Assembly (NCBI GenBank): GCA_001899065.1
Contig: MKUZ01000030.1
Location: forward strand, 203,521-267,520
Length of the DNA stretch: 64,000 nucleotides
Reading direction: 5' to 3'
Origin: Devosia sp. 66-22
Lineage (GTDB): Bacteria > Pseudomonadota > Alphaproteobacteria > Rhizobiales > Devosiaceae
Below are positions 7,863 to 15,932 of the stretch, one piece after another. The position numbers and the translations under genes were made by a program. Under the pieces are notes generated by a model. It made no database searches. It was not told the origin of the DNA and worked only from the letters and a program-made list of their open reading frames with translations. The stretch's first letter is position 1, and every line of letters begins with the position of its first letter.

Positions 7863-7966
7863 GATACTACACGGGCTGCGAATCCGGGATCAAGACTCGC
7901 GGCTGGTTTTCACCGGGGAAAACCCGATCTCCTGAGGGTCGTTCCACGCACCGTGGCGAGGCTGTT

Positions 7967-8416
7967 CTACTGGCCTTCGCTGCGTGCGAGGTCGGCCAGA
8001 TGCCTGCCTACTGAGTCAAGAATGCGGCGGAAGGTGTCGAGGTCCGCATCGGGGACGTCGCCGAACAGGCGCTCTGAGAATTCGCTCATCTCGCCCCGCA
8101 GTTGAGCGAACGATTGCCGGCCCTTCTCGGTGAGGACGACATGGATCGCTCGACGATCGCCGGGATGCGGGGTTCGGCTGACGAAGCCTGTTGCCTCGAG
8201 GCTGTCGATGAGCGTGGTGACATTGCGTGGCGAGACGGCGAGCGCATCAGCGAGCTGCCGCTGCGTCATCGAGCCTTCAACGAGGCCCAGTTCCCACACG
8301 ACGCGGACACGCGCCTCGGTGAGGCCATGGCGGGACATCCCGCGGCGCATATCGGCGTTCATCAACTCCGTCACCGCCAGCAGATGCGACAGCGCGTCAC
8401 GGCGATGATGTGACAT
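7967..8416 (-). CDS. MarR family transcriptional regulator
   Basis: About 149 residues with the winged-helix MarR core: ARVRVVWELGLV, MTQRQLADALAVSPRNVTTLIDSLEATGFVSRTPHPGDRRAIHVVLTEKG, where the wing DRRAI is diagnostic. I prefer the ATG at 8416; a GTG at 8440 in the same frame would put the start inside a palindrome and has no ribosome site. It diverges from a SnoaL-like gene, and the palindrome at 8423-8443 between them is the likely autoregulatory operator. Effector unknown. Confidence 0.9.
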   Translation of the reverse strand: MSHHRRDALSHLLAVTELMNADMRRGMSRHGLTEARVRVVWELGLVEGSMTQRQLADALAVSPRNVTTLIDSLEATGFVSRTPHPGDRRAIHVVLTEKGRQSFAQLRGEMSEFSERLFGDVPDADLDTFRRILDSVGRHLADLARSEGQ

Positions 8417-8422
8417 ATCTTC

Positions 8423-8443
8423 ATTATGAATATTATTCACAAT
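8423..8443. promoter_or_regulatory. MarR operator candidate
   Basis: ATTATGAAT (8423-8431), spacer ATT, ATTCACAAT (8435-8443) is an inverted repeat with 8 of 9 arm positions matching, in a strikingly AT-rich patch between the divergent marR and SnoaL-like genes. Size and position fit a MarR dimer site controlling both. Confidence 0.6.
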
Positions 8444-8468
8444 ATGGCTCTAGCCCGTGAGGCTGATC

Positions 8469-9014
8469 GTGTCCACCATTGTCCAGCCCAGCAGCCCGGA
8501 ACTGAATCTTGAGGTCATGAGGAGAGCCTTTGATGCCTTGGCGCGCAAGGATTTCGAGGGCTGCCTTTCGCTTATGCGGTCCGACTTCCGGATCAACATT
8601 GCCGGCATGCCCTATCAGAAGAAGGGCCACGCGGCCTGGCGCGAGAATGTCCGGCAGATGTTCGGCGCCTTCCCCGACCTCGGCATCCACATCGACAGCA
8701 TGGTGGCGAGCGGCGACAAGGTCGCAGTGCACGTGCGCTTCACCGGCACCCAGACCGGAGACTTTCTCGGCATCCCGCCCAGCGGCAGGCGCATCGACTA
8801 TGAGAGCCAGGAACTCTACCGCTTCGAGGATGGTCGGCTCGCCGAGGAGTGGATCTGTTCGGACACGATGACGATGATGACGCAGATCGGCGCCGTCTCG
8901 CCCGGTGCGCTCATCCTTGTCTGGCTGGGCAGTTTCCGCCTCTGGCTCGCGGGCGCCATCGGCGTCGGGGCGGGTGCAGGGCTGGTGCTGCTGGTGCAGG
9001 CGCTTGTGGCCTAA
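8469..9014 (+). CDS. SnoaL-like/ester cyclase family protein with C-terminal membrane helix
   Basis: A 181-residue protein. Residues 10-135 look like a SnoaL-like (ester cyclase, NTF2-fold) domain: RRAFDALARKDFEGC, FRINIAGMPYQKKG, GDKVAVHVRFTGTQTGDFLGIPPSGRRI, FEDGRLAEEWICSD. The last ~38 residues are hydrophobic and would form a membrane helix or hairpin, which is unusual for this family. I take the GTG at 8469 because TGAGG lies 6 bases upstream; a GTG at 8457 is in frame but lacks a site. It diverges from a MarR gene that probably controls it. Ligand or reaction unknown. Confidence 0.8.
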   Translation: MSTIVQPSSPELNLEVMRRAFDALARKDFEGCLSLMRSDFRINIAGMPYQKKGHAAWRENVRQMFGAFPDLGIHIDSMVASGDKVAVHVRFTGTQTGDFLGIPPSGRRIDYESQELYRFEDGRLAEEWICSDTMTMMTQIGAVSPGALILVWLGSFRLWLAGAIGVGAGAGLVLLVQALVA

Positions 9015-9033
9015 GGCATTCCGCCCGCCAGCG

Positions 9034-9062
9034 TTGACTTTGAAGGCCCCGGTGGGCATAGG
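9034..9062 (+). promoter_or_regulatory. Candidate promoter of argD-argF-hslO
   Basis: TTGACT (9034-9039), 17 bases, CATAGG (9057-9062). The -35 is good and the spacing ideal, the -10 is weak. It would place the transcription start near 9070, just before the hairpin-plus-T-run at 9076-9102. Confidence 0.4.
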
Positions 9063-9075
9063 GGTTTTTGCTCCG

Positions 9076-9102
9076 ACGCGCGACTGATAGCCGCGCGTTT
9101 TT
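9076..9102 (+). terminator. Intrinsic terminator or attenuator ahead of argD
   Basis: ACGCGCG (9076-9082), nine-base loop, CGCGCGT (9092-9098), then a run of five T (9098-9102). This is a textbook Rho-independent terminator 50 bases upstream of argD. It may end the SnoaL-like transcript or, if the promoter at 9034 is real, act as an attenuator in the argD leader. Confidence 0.7.
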
Positions 9103-9152
9103 GGTTTCTGGAGCATCCAACCCGTTTCAAACTCAACCCACAGGGGAAGACC

Positions 9153-10358
9153 ATGTCCGCGCTGTACGGCACCTACGCCAGATCGCCACTCGCTTTCGAG
9201 CGGGGCGAGGGCGTGCGCCTCATCGCGCAGGACGGGACCCGATATCTGGACTTCCACGCCGGCATTGCCGTGAACGCGCTCGGCCACGCCGATCCGCACC
9301 TGGTGAGGACGCTCAAGGACGCCGCCGAGAAGGTCTGGCACACGTCCAACGTGTTCACGATCCCCGAGCAGGAGCGGCTCGGCCAGCGGCTCGTCGACAA
9401 CACGTTCGCGGACTCGGTGTTCTTCACCAACTCGGGAGCCGAGGCGATCGAATGCGCGATCAAGACGGCCCGCCACCATTTCTTCGCCAAGGGCGAGCCT
9501 GATCGCTACGAGATCATCGCCTTCACCGGCTCGTTCCACGGCCGCACGATGGGCACCATCGCGGCGGCGGGAAACCCGCATTACGTCGAAGGCTTCGGGC
9601 CGCCGCTCGCCGGCTTCACCCACATCAAGCCCAACGACATCAAGCTGGTCGAGGCGGCGATCACCTCCCGGACCTGCGCCATCCTGATCGAGCCCGTACA
9701 GGGCGAGGGCGGCGTGACCGCGATGGACGTCGAGTATCTGCGCGGGCTGCGCGCCCTGTGCGACAAGCACGGCATGCTGCTGGTGCTCGACGAGGTGCAG
9801 TGCGGCTACGGCCGGACGGGCAAGTTCTTTGCCTATGAGTGGGCCGGGATCGAGCCCGACATCATGGCAGTGGCCAAGGGCATCGGTGGCGGTTTTCCGC
9901 TGGGCGCGTGCCTCGCCAAGGGCGACGTCGCCAAGTCCATGGTCCCGGGCACGCATGGCTCGACCTATGGCGGCAACCCGCTCGCCTGCACCATCGGCAA
10001 TGCGGTGCTCGACCGGGTGCTTGAGCCCGGTTTCATCGAACATGTGAACCAGATGGGCCAGCGCCTGCGCTGGCACCTGCAGCAATTGCAGCAGCGCTAC
10101 CCCGACTATGTGGTGGAGCTGCGCGGCAAGGGACTGCTCGCCGGGATCAAGATCAAGGACTCCGTGGTGGTGCGCGATTTCACCGCGCGGCTACGCGACG
10201 ACCACCAACTGTTGATGCAGGGGGCCGGCGACAACGTGCTGCGCTTCCTGCCGCCGCTGATCATCACTGAAGCCGATATCGAGGAGGCGGTCGGCAAGAT
10301 CGCCGATGCCTTTGCCGCCATTGAGGCTGAGGGCGACAAGGAGCACGTCACAGCATGA
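9153..10358 (+). CDS. argD: Acetylornithine aminotransferase
   Basis: A 401-residue class III PLP aminotransferase converting N-acetylglutamate semialdehyde to N-acetylornithine in arginine synthesis. Clear motifs are [25 protein letters not shown], the cofactor segment [16 protein letters not shown] and the PLP lysine in [13 protein letters not shown]. The ATG follows AGGGGAAG. Its stop overlaps the argF start, and the argD-argF order is common in alphaproteobacteria. It may double as succinyldiaminopimelate aminotransferase in lysine synthesis, as in related bacteria. Confidence 0.95.
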   Translation: MSALYGTYARSPLAFERGEGVRLIAQDGTRYLDFHAGIAVNALGHADPHLVRTLKDAAEKVWHTSNVFTIPEQERLGQRLVDNTFADSVFFTNSGAEAIECAIKTARHHFFAKGEPDRYEIIAFTGSFHGRTMGTIAAAGNPHYVEGFGPPLAGFTHIKPNDIKLVEAAITSRTCAILIEPVQGEGGVTAMDVEYLRGLRALCDKHGMLLVLDEVQCGYGRTGKFFAYEWAGIEPDIMAVAKGIGGGFPLGACLAKGDVAKSMVPGTHGSTYGGNPLACTIGNAVLDRVLEPGFIEHVNQMGQRLRWHLQQLQQRYPDYVVELRGKGLLAGIKIKDSVVVRDFTARLRDDHQLLMQGAGDNVLRFLPPLIITEADIEEAVGKIADAFAAIEAEGDKEHVTA

Positions 10359-11278
10359 GCAGCCCCCGGCACTTCCTGACCCTTGAGGACTTCTCCGAGG
10401 ACCAGCTGCGCAACATGCTGGCCGTCGCCAACGAGCTCAAGGCACGCACCAAGCGCGGCGAACGCGACGAACTGCTCAGGCATAAAGTGCTGGCGATGAT
10501 CTTCGAGAAGCAGTCGACGCGCACGCGCGTCAGCTTCGACGTGGGCATGCGCCAGCTGGGCGGCGAGACGATGTTCCTCAGCGGCGACAGCATGCAGCTC
10601 GCCCGCGAGGAGACGCTCGCCGACACGGCGCGCGTGATGAGCCGCTACGTCGATGCGATCATGATCCGCATTCTCGATCACGACGACCTGCTCGATCTTG
10701 CCGGCGCCTCCGATATCCCCGTGATCAACGGCCTGACGCGGCGCGCGCATCCGTGCCAGGTGATGGCCGATATCCAGACGTTCGAGGAGCACCGCGGCTC
10801 GATCAAGGGCGCGACGGTGGCCTGGGTGGGCGACGCCAACAACGTGCTGGCGAGCTGGGTGCATGCGAGCAAGCTGTTCGGCACGCGCTTCCGCATCGCC
10901 TGCCCGGACGAGTACGGCCCGGACCAGGCGCTGCTCGCCGATATCCGCGAGGCCGGCGCGCATGTGACGCTGGGCGAGGATCCGCACGAGGCGGTCAAGG
11001 ACGCCGACCTCATCATCACCGACACCTGGGTGTCGATGGGCGACACCGATGTCAGCGACCGCCGCAAGACCTTGAAACCCTATCGCGTGGACACCAATTT
11101 GATGGGCTTGGCGGACAAGGATGCCTTGTTCATGCACTGTCTGCCGGCTCACCGCGGCGACGAAGTTACCGATGAGGTCATAGACGGGCCGCAATCGGTG
11201 GTCTTCGATGAGGCCGAAAACCGACTTCACGCGCAAAAGGCGATCCTGTGCTACTGCTTCGGGATCGATACGGTCTGA
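10355..11278 (+). CDS. argF: Ornithine carbamoyltransferase
   Basis: A 307-residue OTCase making citrulline from ornithine and carbamoyl phosphate. The carbamoyl-phosphate loop STRTRVSF, the HPCQ motif, [15 protein letters not shown] (ornithine site) and [11 protein letters not shown] with the catalytic Cys are intact. The start overlaps the argD stop (ATGA), so the two are coupled. Length is typical of the anabolic trimeric enzyme. Confidence 0.96.
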   Translation: MSSPRHFLTLEDFSEDQLRNMLAVANELKARTKRGERDELLRHKVLAMIFEKQSTRTRVSFDVGMRQLGGETMFLSGDSMQLAREETLADTARVMSRYVDAIMIRILDHDDLLDLAGASDIPVINGLTRRAHPCQVMADIQTFEEHRGSIKGATVAWVGDANNVLASWVHASKLFGTRFRIACPDEYGPDQALLADIREAGAHVTLGEDPHEAVKDADLIITDTWVSMGDTDVSDRRKTLKPYRVDTNLMGLADKDALFMHCLPAHRGDEVTDEVIDGPQSVVFDEAENRLHAQKAILCYCFGIDTV

Positions 11279-11279
11279 A

Positions 11280-12284
11280 TTGGCAGAACTGCAGCTTACC
11301 GACTATGGCCTCGATCGTCCGGAATCCGGCGACGATGTCGTGGTCCCCTTCACCCTCGAGACGCTCGACAGCCGGGGCCGTGTGGTCCGGCTGGGCGAGG
11401 CGCTCGACCAGATACTGACGCGTCACAACTACCCCGCGCCGGTGGCCCGGCTGTTGGGCGAGGCTGTGGTACTCGCGGCGCTGATCGGCTCGTCGCTCAA
11501 GTTCGAGGGCAAGTTCATCCTGCAGACGCAGACCGATGGCCCGGTCAATCTGATCGTCGTCGATCTCGATGCGCCCGACGGCCTGCGCGGCTATGCCCGC
11601 TTCGATGCCGACGCCGTGCAGAAGGCGATCGAGCTAGGTGAGGCGACGCCGGCCAAGCTGCTCGGCAAGGGGCATCTGGCGATGACCGTCGACCAGGGCC
11701 AGTTCATGGAACGCTACCAGGGCATCGTTGCGCTCGAAGGCGGCTCGCTCGAGGACGTCGCGCACACCTACTTCCAGCAGTCCGAACAGGTGCCCACATT
11801 GGTGCGGCTCGCGGTGGCGCAGCTTTCCCGCAAGGGCGAGCGTCAGCCGCGCTGGCGGGCCGGCGGCACGCTCGTGCAGTATCTGCCGCCGCATGGCGGA
11901 CGCACCATGCCGGACCTGCCGGGCGACGGGAACTTCGACAATCCTGAGACGGCCGACAGGAGCTTCGCCGAAAGCGACAAGTGGACGACGACGCGCGCGT
12001 TGCTCTCGACGGTGGCCGATGACGAATTGGCCGATCCCGACGTCAGCGCCGAGCGGTTGCTGTTCCGCCTGTTCCACGAACAGGGTGTGCGCGTGTTCGA
12101 ACCGGTGCCGCTCGAGGAGCGCTGCACCTGCTCGGCCGAACGGATCGAGTCGATGTTGCGCGAGAACTTCACGGCAGAAGAACGCGCCGACATGGTGGTC
12201 GACGGGGAGATCGAAGTGGTGTGCGAGTTCTGCTCGGCCGACTACCACTTCAAGCCGCACGAATTCGAAGCAACCAAGCACTGA
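11280..12284 (+). CDS. hslO: Redox-regulated chaperone Hsp33
   Basis: About 334 residues, a cytosolic holdase chaperone activated by oxidation. The N-terminal domain shows VVPFTLETLDSRGRVVRLGEAL and LKFEGKFILQTQTDGPV; the C-terminal zinc switch has CTC (about residue 281) and CEFC about 34 residues later, all four Cys present. The start is uncertain: I favour a TTG at 11280, directly after the argF stop, which gives the family-like N-terminus; an ATG at 11208 in the same frame lies inside argF and would add 24 unfamiliar residues. Transcribed with argD-argF. Confidence 0.93.
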   Translation: MAELQLTDYGLDRPESGDDVVVPFTLETLDSRGRVVRLGEALDQILTRHNYPAPVARLLGEAVVLAALIGSSLKFEGKFILQTQTDGPVNLIVVDLDAPDGLRGYARFDADAVQKAIELGEATPAKLLGKGHLAMTVDQGQFMERYQGIVALEGGSLEDVAHTYFQQSEQVPTLVRLAVAQLSRKGERQPRWRAGGTLVQYLPPHGGRTMPDLPGDGNFDNPETADRSFAESDKWTTTRALLSTVADDELADPDVSAERLLFRLFHEQGVRVFEPVPLEERCTCSAERIESMLRENFTAEERADMVVDGEIEVVCEFCSADYHFKPHEFEATKH

Positions 12285-12289
12285 GACAC

Positions 12290-12302
12290 GTCGCGGCGCG
12301 AC
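12290..12302 (+). terminator. Weak hairpin after hslO
   Basis: GTCGC-GGC-GCGAC (12290-12302) is a short perfect stem with a triloop just after the hslO stop, followed by AGGTTT. There is no real T-run, so termination is doubtful. Confidence 0.3.
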
Positions 12303-12355
12303 AGGTTTCGCTCGTTCCCGTGCGGGTCTAGGATGATCCGCATGGGAGGTGAGTC

Positions 12356-13042
12356 ATGGACACATCCTTTCGCGTGGTCGGCAAGGCGCTGATGCAGCTC
12401 GTCGTCACCGTCGCGGTGATCTGGGTGCTGCTGTTCGCTTCGGCGGGTGCACTGGACTGGCCGCGCGCCTGGTGGTTCATGGCCGCATTCGTTATCGCCA
12501 TCCTGATCGCGGTCGCAGTGCTCTACCGGCTCAATCCGGAGATTTTCGCGGCGCGCGCCCGGGTGCAGCCGGGCACCAAGCTCTGGGACTACATTTTCAT
12601 CGCGCTGGTGATCGGCGGCATGGTGGCGATCCTGCCGGTTGCTGGGTTCGATTGTCGCCTGGGCGGTGCCGGCGCTCCCGACTGGGTCGTCCTCGTCGGC
12701 TACGCGATCTTCATCGCAAGCTTCGTCGGCCAGACCTGGCCGCAGGCGGTGAACCGCCACTTCGAGCCGGGCGTGCGTGTCCAGCAGGACCGCGGGCAGA
12801 CGGTGATCGATACCGGCCCCTACGCCTATGTTCGCCATCCCGGCTATATCAGCGGCTCGTTGCTGGCGCTGAGCATCGCGCTGGTGCTGGGCTCGTGGTG
12901 GGCGCTGCTCCCGGTGGCGGTGGTGATCGTCGGCCTGATGGTCCGCACGGTGTTCGAAGAGCGCACGCTGCGCGCCGAACTGCCGGGCTACACCGACTAC
13001 ACCCGGCGTGTGAAATGGCGCTTGGTACCGGGCGTCTGGTGA
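12356..13042 (+). CDS. Isoprenylcysteine carboxyl methyltransferase family membrane protein
   Basis: A 228-residue integral membrane protein with about five hydrophobic segments. The C-terminal half carries the ICMT/phospholipid-methyltransferase signature: DTGPYAYVRHPGYISGSLL (SAM site, RHPxY) and, later, FEERTLRAELPGYTDYTRRVKWRLVPG with the conserved E-E pair region. The ATG follows GGGAGGTGA. Bacterial members methylate unknown lipids or small molecules; no partner gene gives a clue. Its stop abuts the convergent DUF3224 gene with no gap. Confidence 0.85.
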   Translation: MDTSFRVVGKALMQLVVTVAVIWVLLFASAGALDWPRAWWFMAAFVIAILIAVAVLYRLNPEIFAARARVQPGTKLWDYIFIALVIGGMVAILPVAGFDCRLGGAGAPDWVVLVGYAIFIASFVGQTWPQAVNRHFEPGVRVQQDRGQTVIDTGPYAYVRHPGYISGSLLALSIALVLGSWWALLPVAVVIVGLMVRTVFEERTLRAELPGYTDYTRRVKWRLVPGVW

Positions 13043-13441
13043 CTAGGACGCGAGCGTGTAGTCGAACTCGTAGAAGTGCTTGCCGCCCGGCTCGATGACG
13101 ATCTGCATTGTGCCGGCCAGGCCGGTGAGACCGTCCGTCCCGCTGTCGGCGACGACGTTGACCGCCAGCGACTGGCCAGCGGGACTCGAATGTCCCGAAT
13201 GCTGGAGGATGAAGCTGCCGGTGCGCCCCTCGAGCGTTCCGGTGACGCGCTCCAGCGCGACATAGCCGGCGGACTCGGGCCTGCCGCCGCGCGCCGCCAT
13301 CATCTGCCCGACGCTCGTCGCCTCAAGCGCACCATGGAACTGCTTGTCGATACTGAGCCGGCCGAGGAAGGCCGCAGCCTCGCGCTCGTCTGCCGATTGC
13401 GGTGTGAGTTTTACCTCAAACGGACCACGAACCATGGGCAT
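13043..13441 (-). CDS. DUF3224 domain protein
   Basis: A 132-residue protein matching the DUF3224 pattern: RLSIDKQFHGALEATSVGQM, YVALERVTGTLEGRTGSFIL, GTDGLTGLAGTMQIVIEPGG, HFYEFDYTL. It is predicted to be a small beta-barrel, soluble, with no signal peptide. The ATG at 13441 shares one base with the metZ stop (TGATG), so it is translationally coupled to methionine synthesis and would fall under the same riboswitch. Function unknown in the family; a role linked to sulfur metabolism here is only suggested by position. Confidence 0.85.
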   Translation of the reverse strand: MPMVRGPFEVKLTPQSADEREAAAFLGRLSIDKQFHGALEATSVGQMMAARGGRPESAGYVALERVTGTLEGRTGSFILQHSGHSSPAGQSLAVNVVADSGTDGLTGLAGTMQIVIEPGGKHFYEFDYTLAS

Positions 13442-14649
13442 CAGATCTGCTCCAGACCGAATTCGAGATCCTTGATCAGATCGTCGACATTCTCCAGCCC
13501 CACGCTCAGCCGCAAGAGGCCCGGCGTGATGCCGCTCTCGAGGCGAACGTCCTCGGTGAAGCGCTGATGCGTCGTGGTGCCGGGATGGGTGATCAGCGAC
13601 TTGGCATCGCCCAGATTGTTGGAGATGAGGATGACCGACAGCGCGTCGGAGAACTTGAACGCGGCTTCGCGCCCGCCCTTCACGTCGATCGCCATCAGTG
13701 TCGAGCCATTGGCCATCTGGCGTTTCGCGAGTTCGTGCTGCGGATGCGATTTGAGGAAGGGATAGGCGACGCGCACAACCTTGGGATGACCCTCGAGGTA
13801 GTCGGCGATGCGCGCCGCATTCGACGTCATCTTCTCGACGCGCAACGGCATCGTTTCGAGGCTCTTGAGCAGCAGCCAGGCATTGAAGGGCGAGAGCGAG
13901 GGGCCGGTCTGACGCAGCAACGTATGCACGTCGCCCTCGATCAGCTCCTTGCTGCCCAGGACGATGCCACCAAGAGTTCGCCCCTGGCCATCGATGTGCT
14001 TGGTCGTGGAGTAGGTAACGAGATCGGCGCCGAGCTTGAGCGGGTGCTGGAAGAGCGCGGTGGCGAAAACATTGTCGACGATGAGCCTTGCGCCATGCGC
14101 GTGCGCAATGTCGGCGACGGCCTTGATGTCGACCAGTTCGATCGTCGGGTTGGTCGGGCTCTCCACGAACACCACCTTGGTGTTGGGCCGCATCGCCTGC
14201 TCGAAATTGGCGGGGTCGCGGCCATCGACCAGCGTCGAGGCAACGCCGAAGCGCGGCATCAGGTCTTCGACGACGTATCGACAACCGCCGAACAGCGCGC
14301 GCGCCGCAACGATGTGGTCGCCGGCGCGGACCTGGCTCATCACCGCATTGGTAACCGCCGACATGCCACTTGCGAAAGCCCGCGCCGCTTCGGCCCCTTC
14401 GAGCAGCGCCATGCGGTCCTGGAACATGTCGAGGGTGGGATTGGCGAACCGGGAGTAGTTGTGGCCCGCGATCTTGTGCGTGAAGATATCTTCGGCGTGC
14501 TGGGACGTCGGGTAGGAGTAGCCCGAATTGAGGAAGATCGCCTCGCTCGTCTCGTTGAACTGCGATCGCCTGCTGCCGCCGTGAACGAGTTGCGTCTCGG
14601 GCGACCAGTTGCTGGGGTCGCTCAGCGGATTGTTCGTCAGCTTCGGCAT
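13441..14649 (-). CDS. metZ: O-succinylhomoserine sulfhydrylase
   Basis: A 402-residue Cys/Met-metabolism PLP enzyme that turns O-succinyl- (or O-acetyl-) homoserine plus sulfide into homocysteine. It shows TQLVHGG, SGMSAVTNAVM, the DNVFATALFQHPLKLGADL region and the PLP lysine in YSTTKHIDGQGR. The ATG at 14649 follows GGAG; a longer reading to 14676 would run into the leader terminator. The leader contains a SAM-II riboswitch and terminator, the classic arrangement for this gene in alphaproteobacteria, which supports MetZ over other gamma-family members. Confidence 0.94.
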   Translation of the reverse strand: MPKLTNNPLSDPSNWSPETQLVHGGSRRSQFNETSEAIFLNSGYSYPTSQHAEDIFTHKIAGHNYSRFANPTLDMFQDRMALLEGAEAARAFASGMSAVTNAVMSQVRAGDHIVAARALFGGCRYVVEDLMPRFGVASTLVDGRDPANFEQAMRPNTKVVFVESPTNPTIELVDIKAVADIAHAHGARLIVDNVFATALFQHPLKLGADLVTYSTTKHIDGQGRTLGGIVLGSKELIEGDVHTLLRQTGPSLSPFNAWLLLKSLETMPLRVEKMTSNAARIADYLEGHPKVVRVAYPFLKSHPQHELAKRQMANGSTLMAIDVKGGREAAFKFSDALSVILISNNLGDAKSLITHPGTTTHQRFTEDVRLESGITPGLLRLSVGLENVDDLIKDLEFGLEQI

Positions 14650-14663
14650 TGGTGGCTCCAAAC

Positions 14664-14692
14664 AAAAAACCGGCACGCGAATGCGGCCGGTT
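14664..14692 (-). terminator. Riboswitch-controlled intrinsic terminator of metZ
   Basis: On the minus strand AACCGGC, an 11-base loop, GCCGGTT form a perfect 7-bp stem (14668-14692) followed by six T (14664-14669). It lies directly between the SAM-II aptamer and the metZ start, so it is the expression platform. Confidence 0.85.
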
Positions 14693-14700
14693 CGAGCACG

Positions 14701-14757
14701 GGTCCCTTTAGCGACTTGTTTTAAGTGGCTGCAATCAGACCGGCCAAATCACCACTG
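14701..14757 (-). promoter_or_regulatory. SAM-II riboswitch (metZ leader)
   Basis: The minus-strand leader reads GTGGTGATTTG, then a variable stretch, then TTGCAGCCACTTAAAACAAG, then CGCTAAAGGG. This is the conserved order of the SAM-II (metA-motif) aptamer: the 5' GTGG pairs with CCAC, and the 3' GCTAAAGG strand forms the pseudoknot. It sits upstream of an O-succinylhomoserine sulfhydrylase gene, its usual target, and is followed by an intrinsic terminator. SAM binding should lower metZ expression. Confidence 0.9.
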
Positions 14758-14822
14758 GGTTCTTGCATTATTCCCCTTGCTCGGAGGCGTCAACCCGGTG
14801 CTAAACGGTCTCGGAGGCAAGC

Positions 14823-15932
14823 GTGGCAGACACTGAACCCTGGGCGCCGGGCGTATTTCCGGCCCGCTACATTGAACGGCTGCGGCAGGCTGGCGGCATC
14901 GTCGCGCCGCCCTTCGACGCCGATCAGGTGCAGCCGGCGAGCCTCGACCTGCGGCTGGGCGACGTCGCCTACCGGGTCCGTTCGAGCTTCCTGCCGGGGC
15001 CGGAGCAGACCGTCGCGGAGCGCATTCGCAGCCTCGAACTGCATCGGCTCGACCTGACCGGCGGGGCCGTGCTGGAGCGAGGCTGCGTCTATCTCGTACC
15101 GCTGCTCGAAACGCTCGACCTGCCTGCAACGGTGAGCGCGGGAGCCAACCCCAAGAGTTCGACCGGCCGGCTCGACGTGTTCACCCGCGTGATCGGTGAC
15201 AGGGCGCGCGGCTTCGACACGCTGCCCGCCGGCTATGGCGGGCCGCTCTATCTCGAGATTTCGCCACGCACCTTCCCCGTGCGCGTCCGCCGCGGCTCGC
15301 GGCTGAGCCAGATGCGCTTCCGCGTCGGCGGCACACGGCTGTCCGTGGCCGAGCATCAGGCGCTGCACCGGGCCGAGACGCTGGTGATCGATCCCAACGA
15401 AGAGGTGGCCGAGGGCGTTGCGCTGTCGATCGACCTCAAGGGCGACGACCGCCAGGGATTGATCGGCTTCCGCTCCAAGCGGCATACGCCGGTCATCGAT
15501 ATGGACAAGAAGGATGCGCTCGACGTCCTCGACTATTGGGAACCGCTGATCAATCGCGGCAGCGACGAGTTCATCCTCGATCCCGACGAGTTCTACATCC
15601 TCGTGAGCCGCGAGAGCGTGCACGTGCCGCCCGCCTATGCCGCCGAGATGGTGCCGTTCGATCCGCTGGTGGGCGAGTTCCGCGTCCACTATGCGGGCTT
15701 CTTCGATCCCGGTTTCGGCCACTCTGCCGCGGGGGGCACCGGGAGCCGGGCGGTGCTCGAGGTGCGCTCGCGCGAAGTGCCGTTCCTGCTCGGGCACGGG
15801 CAGACGATCGGACGGCTGATCTATGAACGGCTGAGCGAGGCGCCGGACCGGCTCTACGGCTCGGGCCTCGGCTCAAACTACCAGGCGCAGACGCTCAAGC
15901 TGAGCAAGCATTTCCGTCCCTTCGCGCTCTAG
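14823..15932 (+). CDS. dcd: 2'-deoxycytidine 5'-triphosphate deaminase, long duplicated form
   Basis: A 369-residue protein about twice the length of E. coli Dcd, matching the alphaproteobacterial dCTP deaminase with N- and C-terminal dUTPase-like domains. The motif GANPKSSTGRLDVFTRVIGD (about residues 107-126) covers the nucleotide-binding KSS-R signature; a second half starts near residue 190 (EEVAEGVALSIDLKGDDRQG). It begins with GTG after a GGAGG site 5 bases upstream. It makes dUMP precursors for thymidylate. The stop shares CTAG with the convergent membrane-protein gene. Confidence 0.9.
   Translation: MADTEPWAPGVFPARYIERLRQAGGIVAPPFDADQVQPASLDLRLGDVAYRVRSSFLPGPEQTVAERIRSLELHRLDLTGGAVLERGCVYLVPLLETLDLPATVSAGANPKSSTGRLDVFTRVIGDRARGFDTLPAGYGGPLYLEISPRTFPVRVRRGSRLSQMRFRVGGTRLSVAEHQALHRAETLVIDPNEEVAEGVALSIDLKGDDRQGLIGFRSKRHTPVIDMDKKDALDVLDYWEPLINRGSDEFILDPDEFYILVSRESVHVPPAYAAEMVPFDPLVGEFRVHYAGFFDPGFGHSAAGGTGSRAVLEVRSREVPFLLGHGQTIGRLIYERLSEAPDRLYGSGLGSNYQAQTLKLSKHFRPFAL

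Noticed and set aside
13043-14665. A 540-codon frame extending the DUF3224 protein
   Set aside because: The upstream part reads metZ out of frame; DUF3224 begins at the TGATG junction at 13441.
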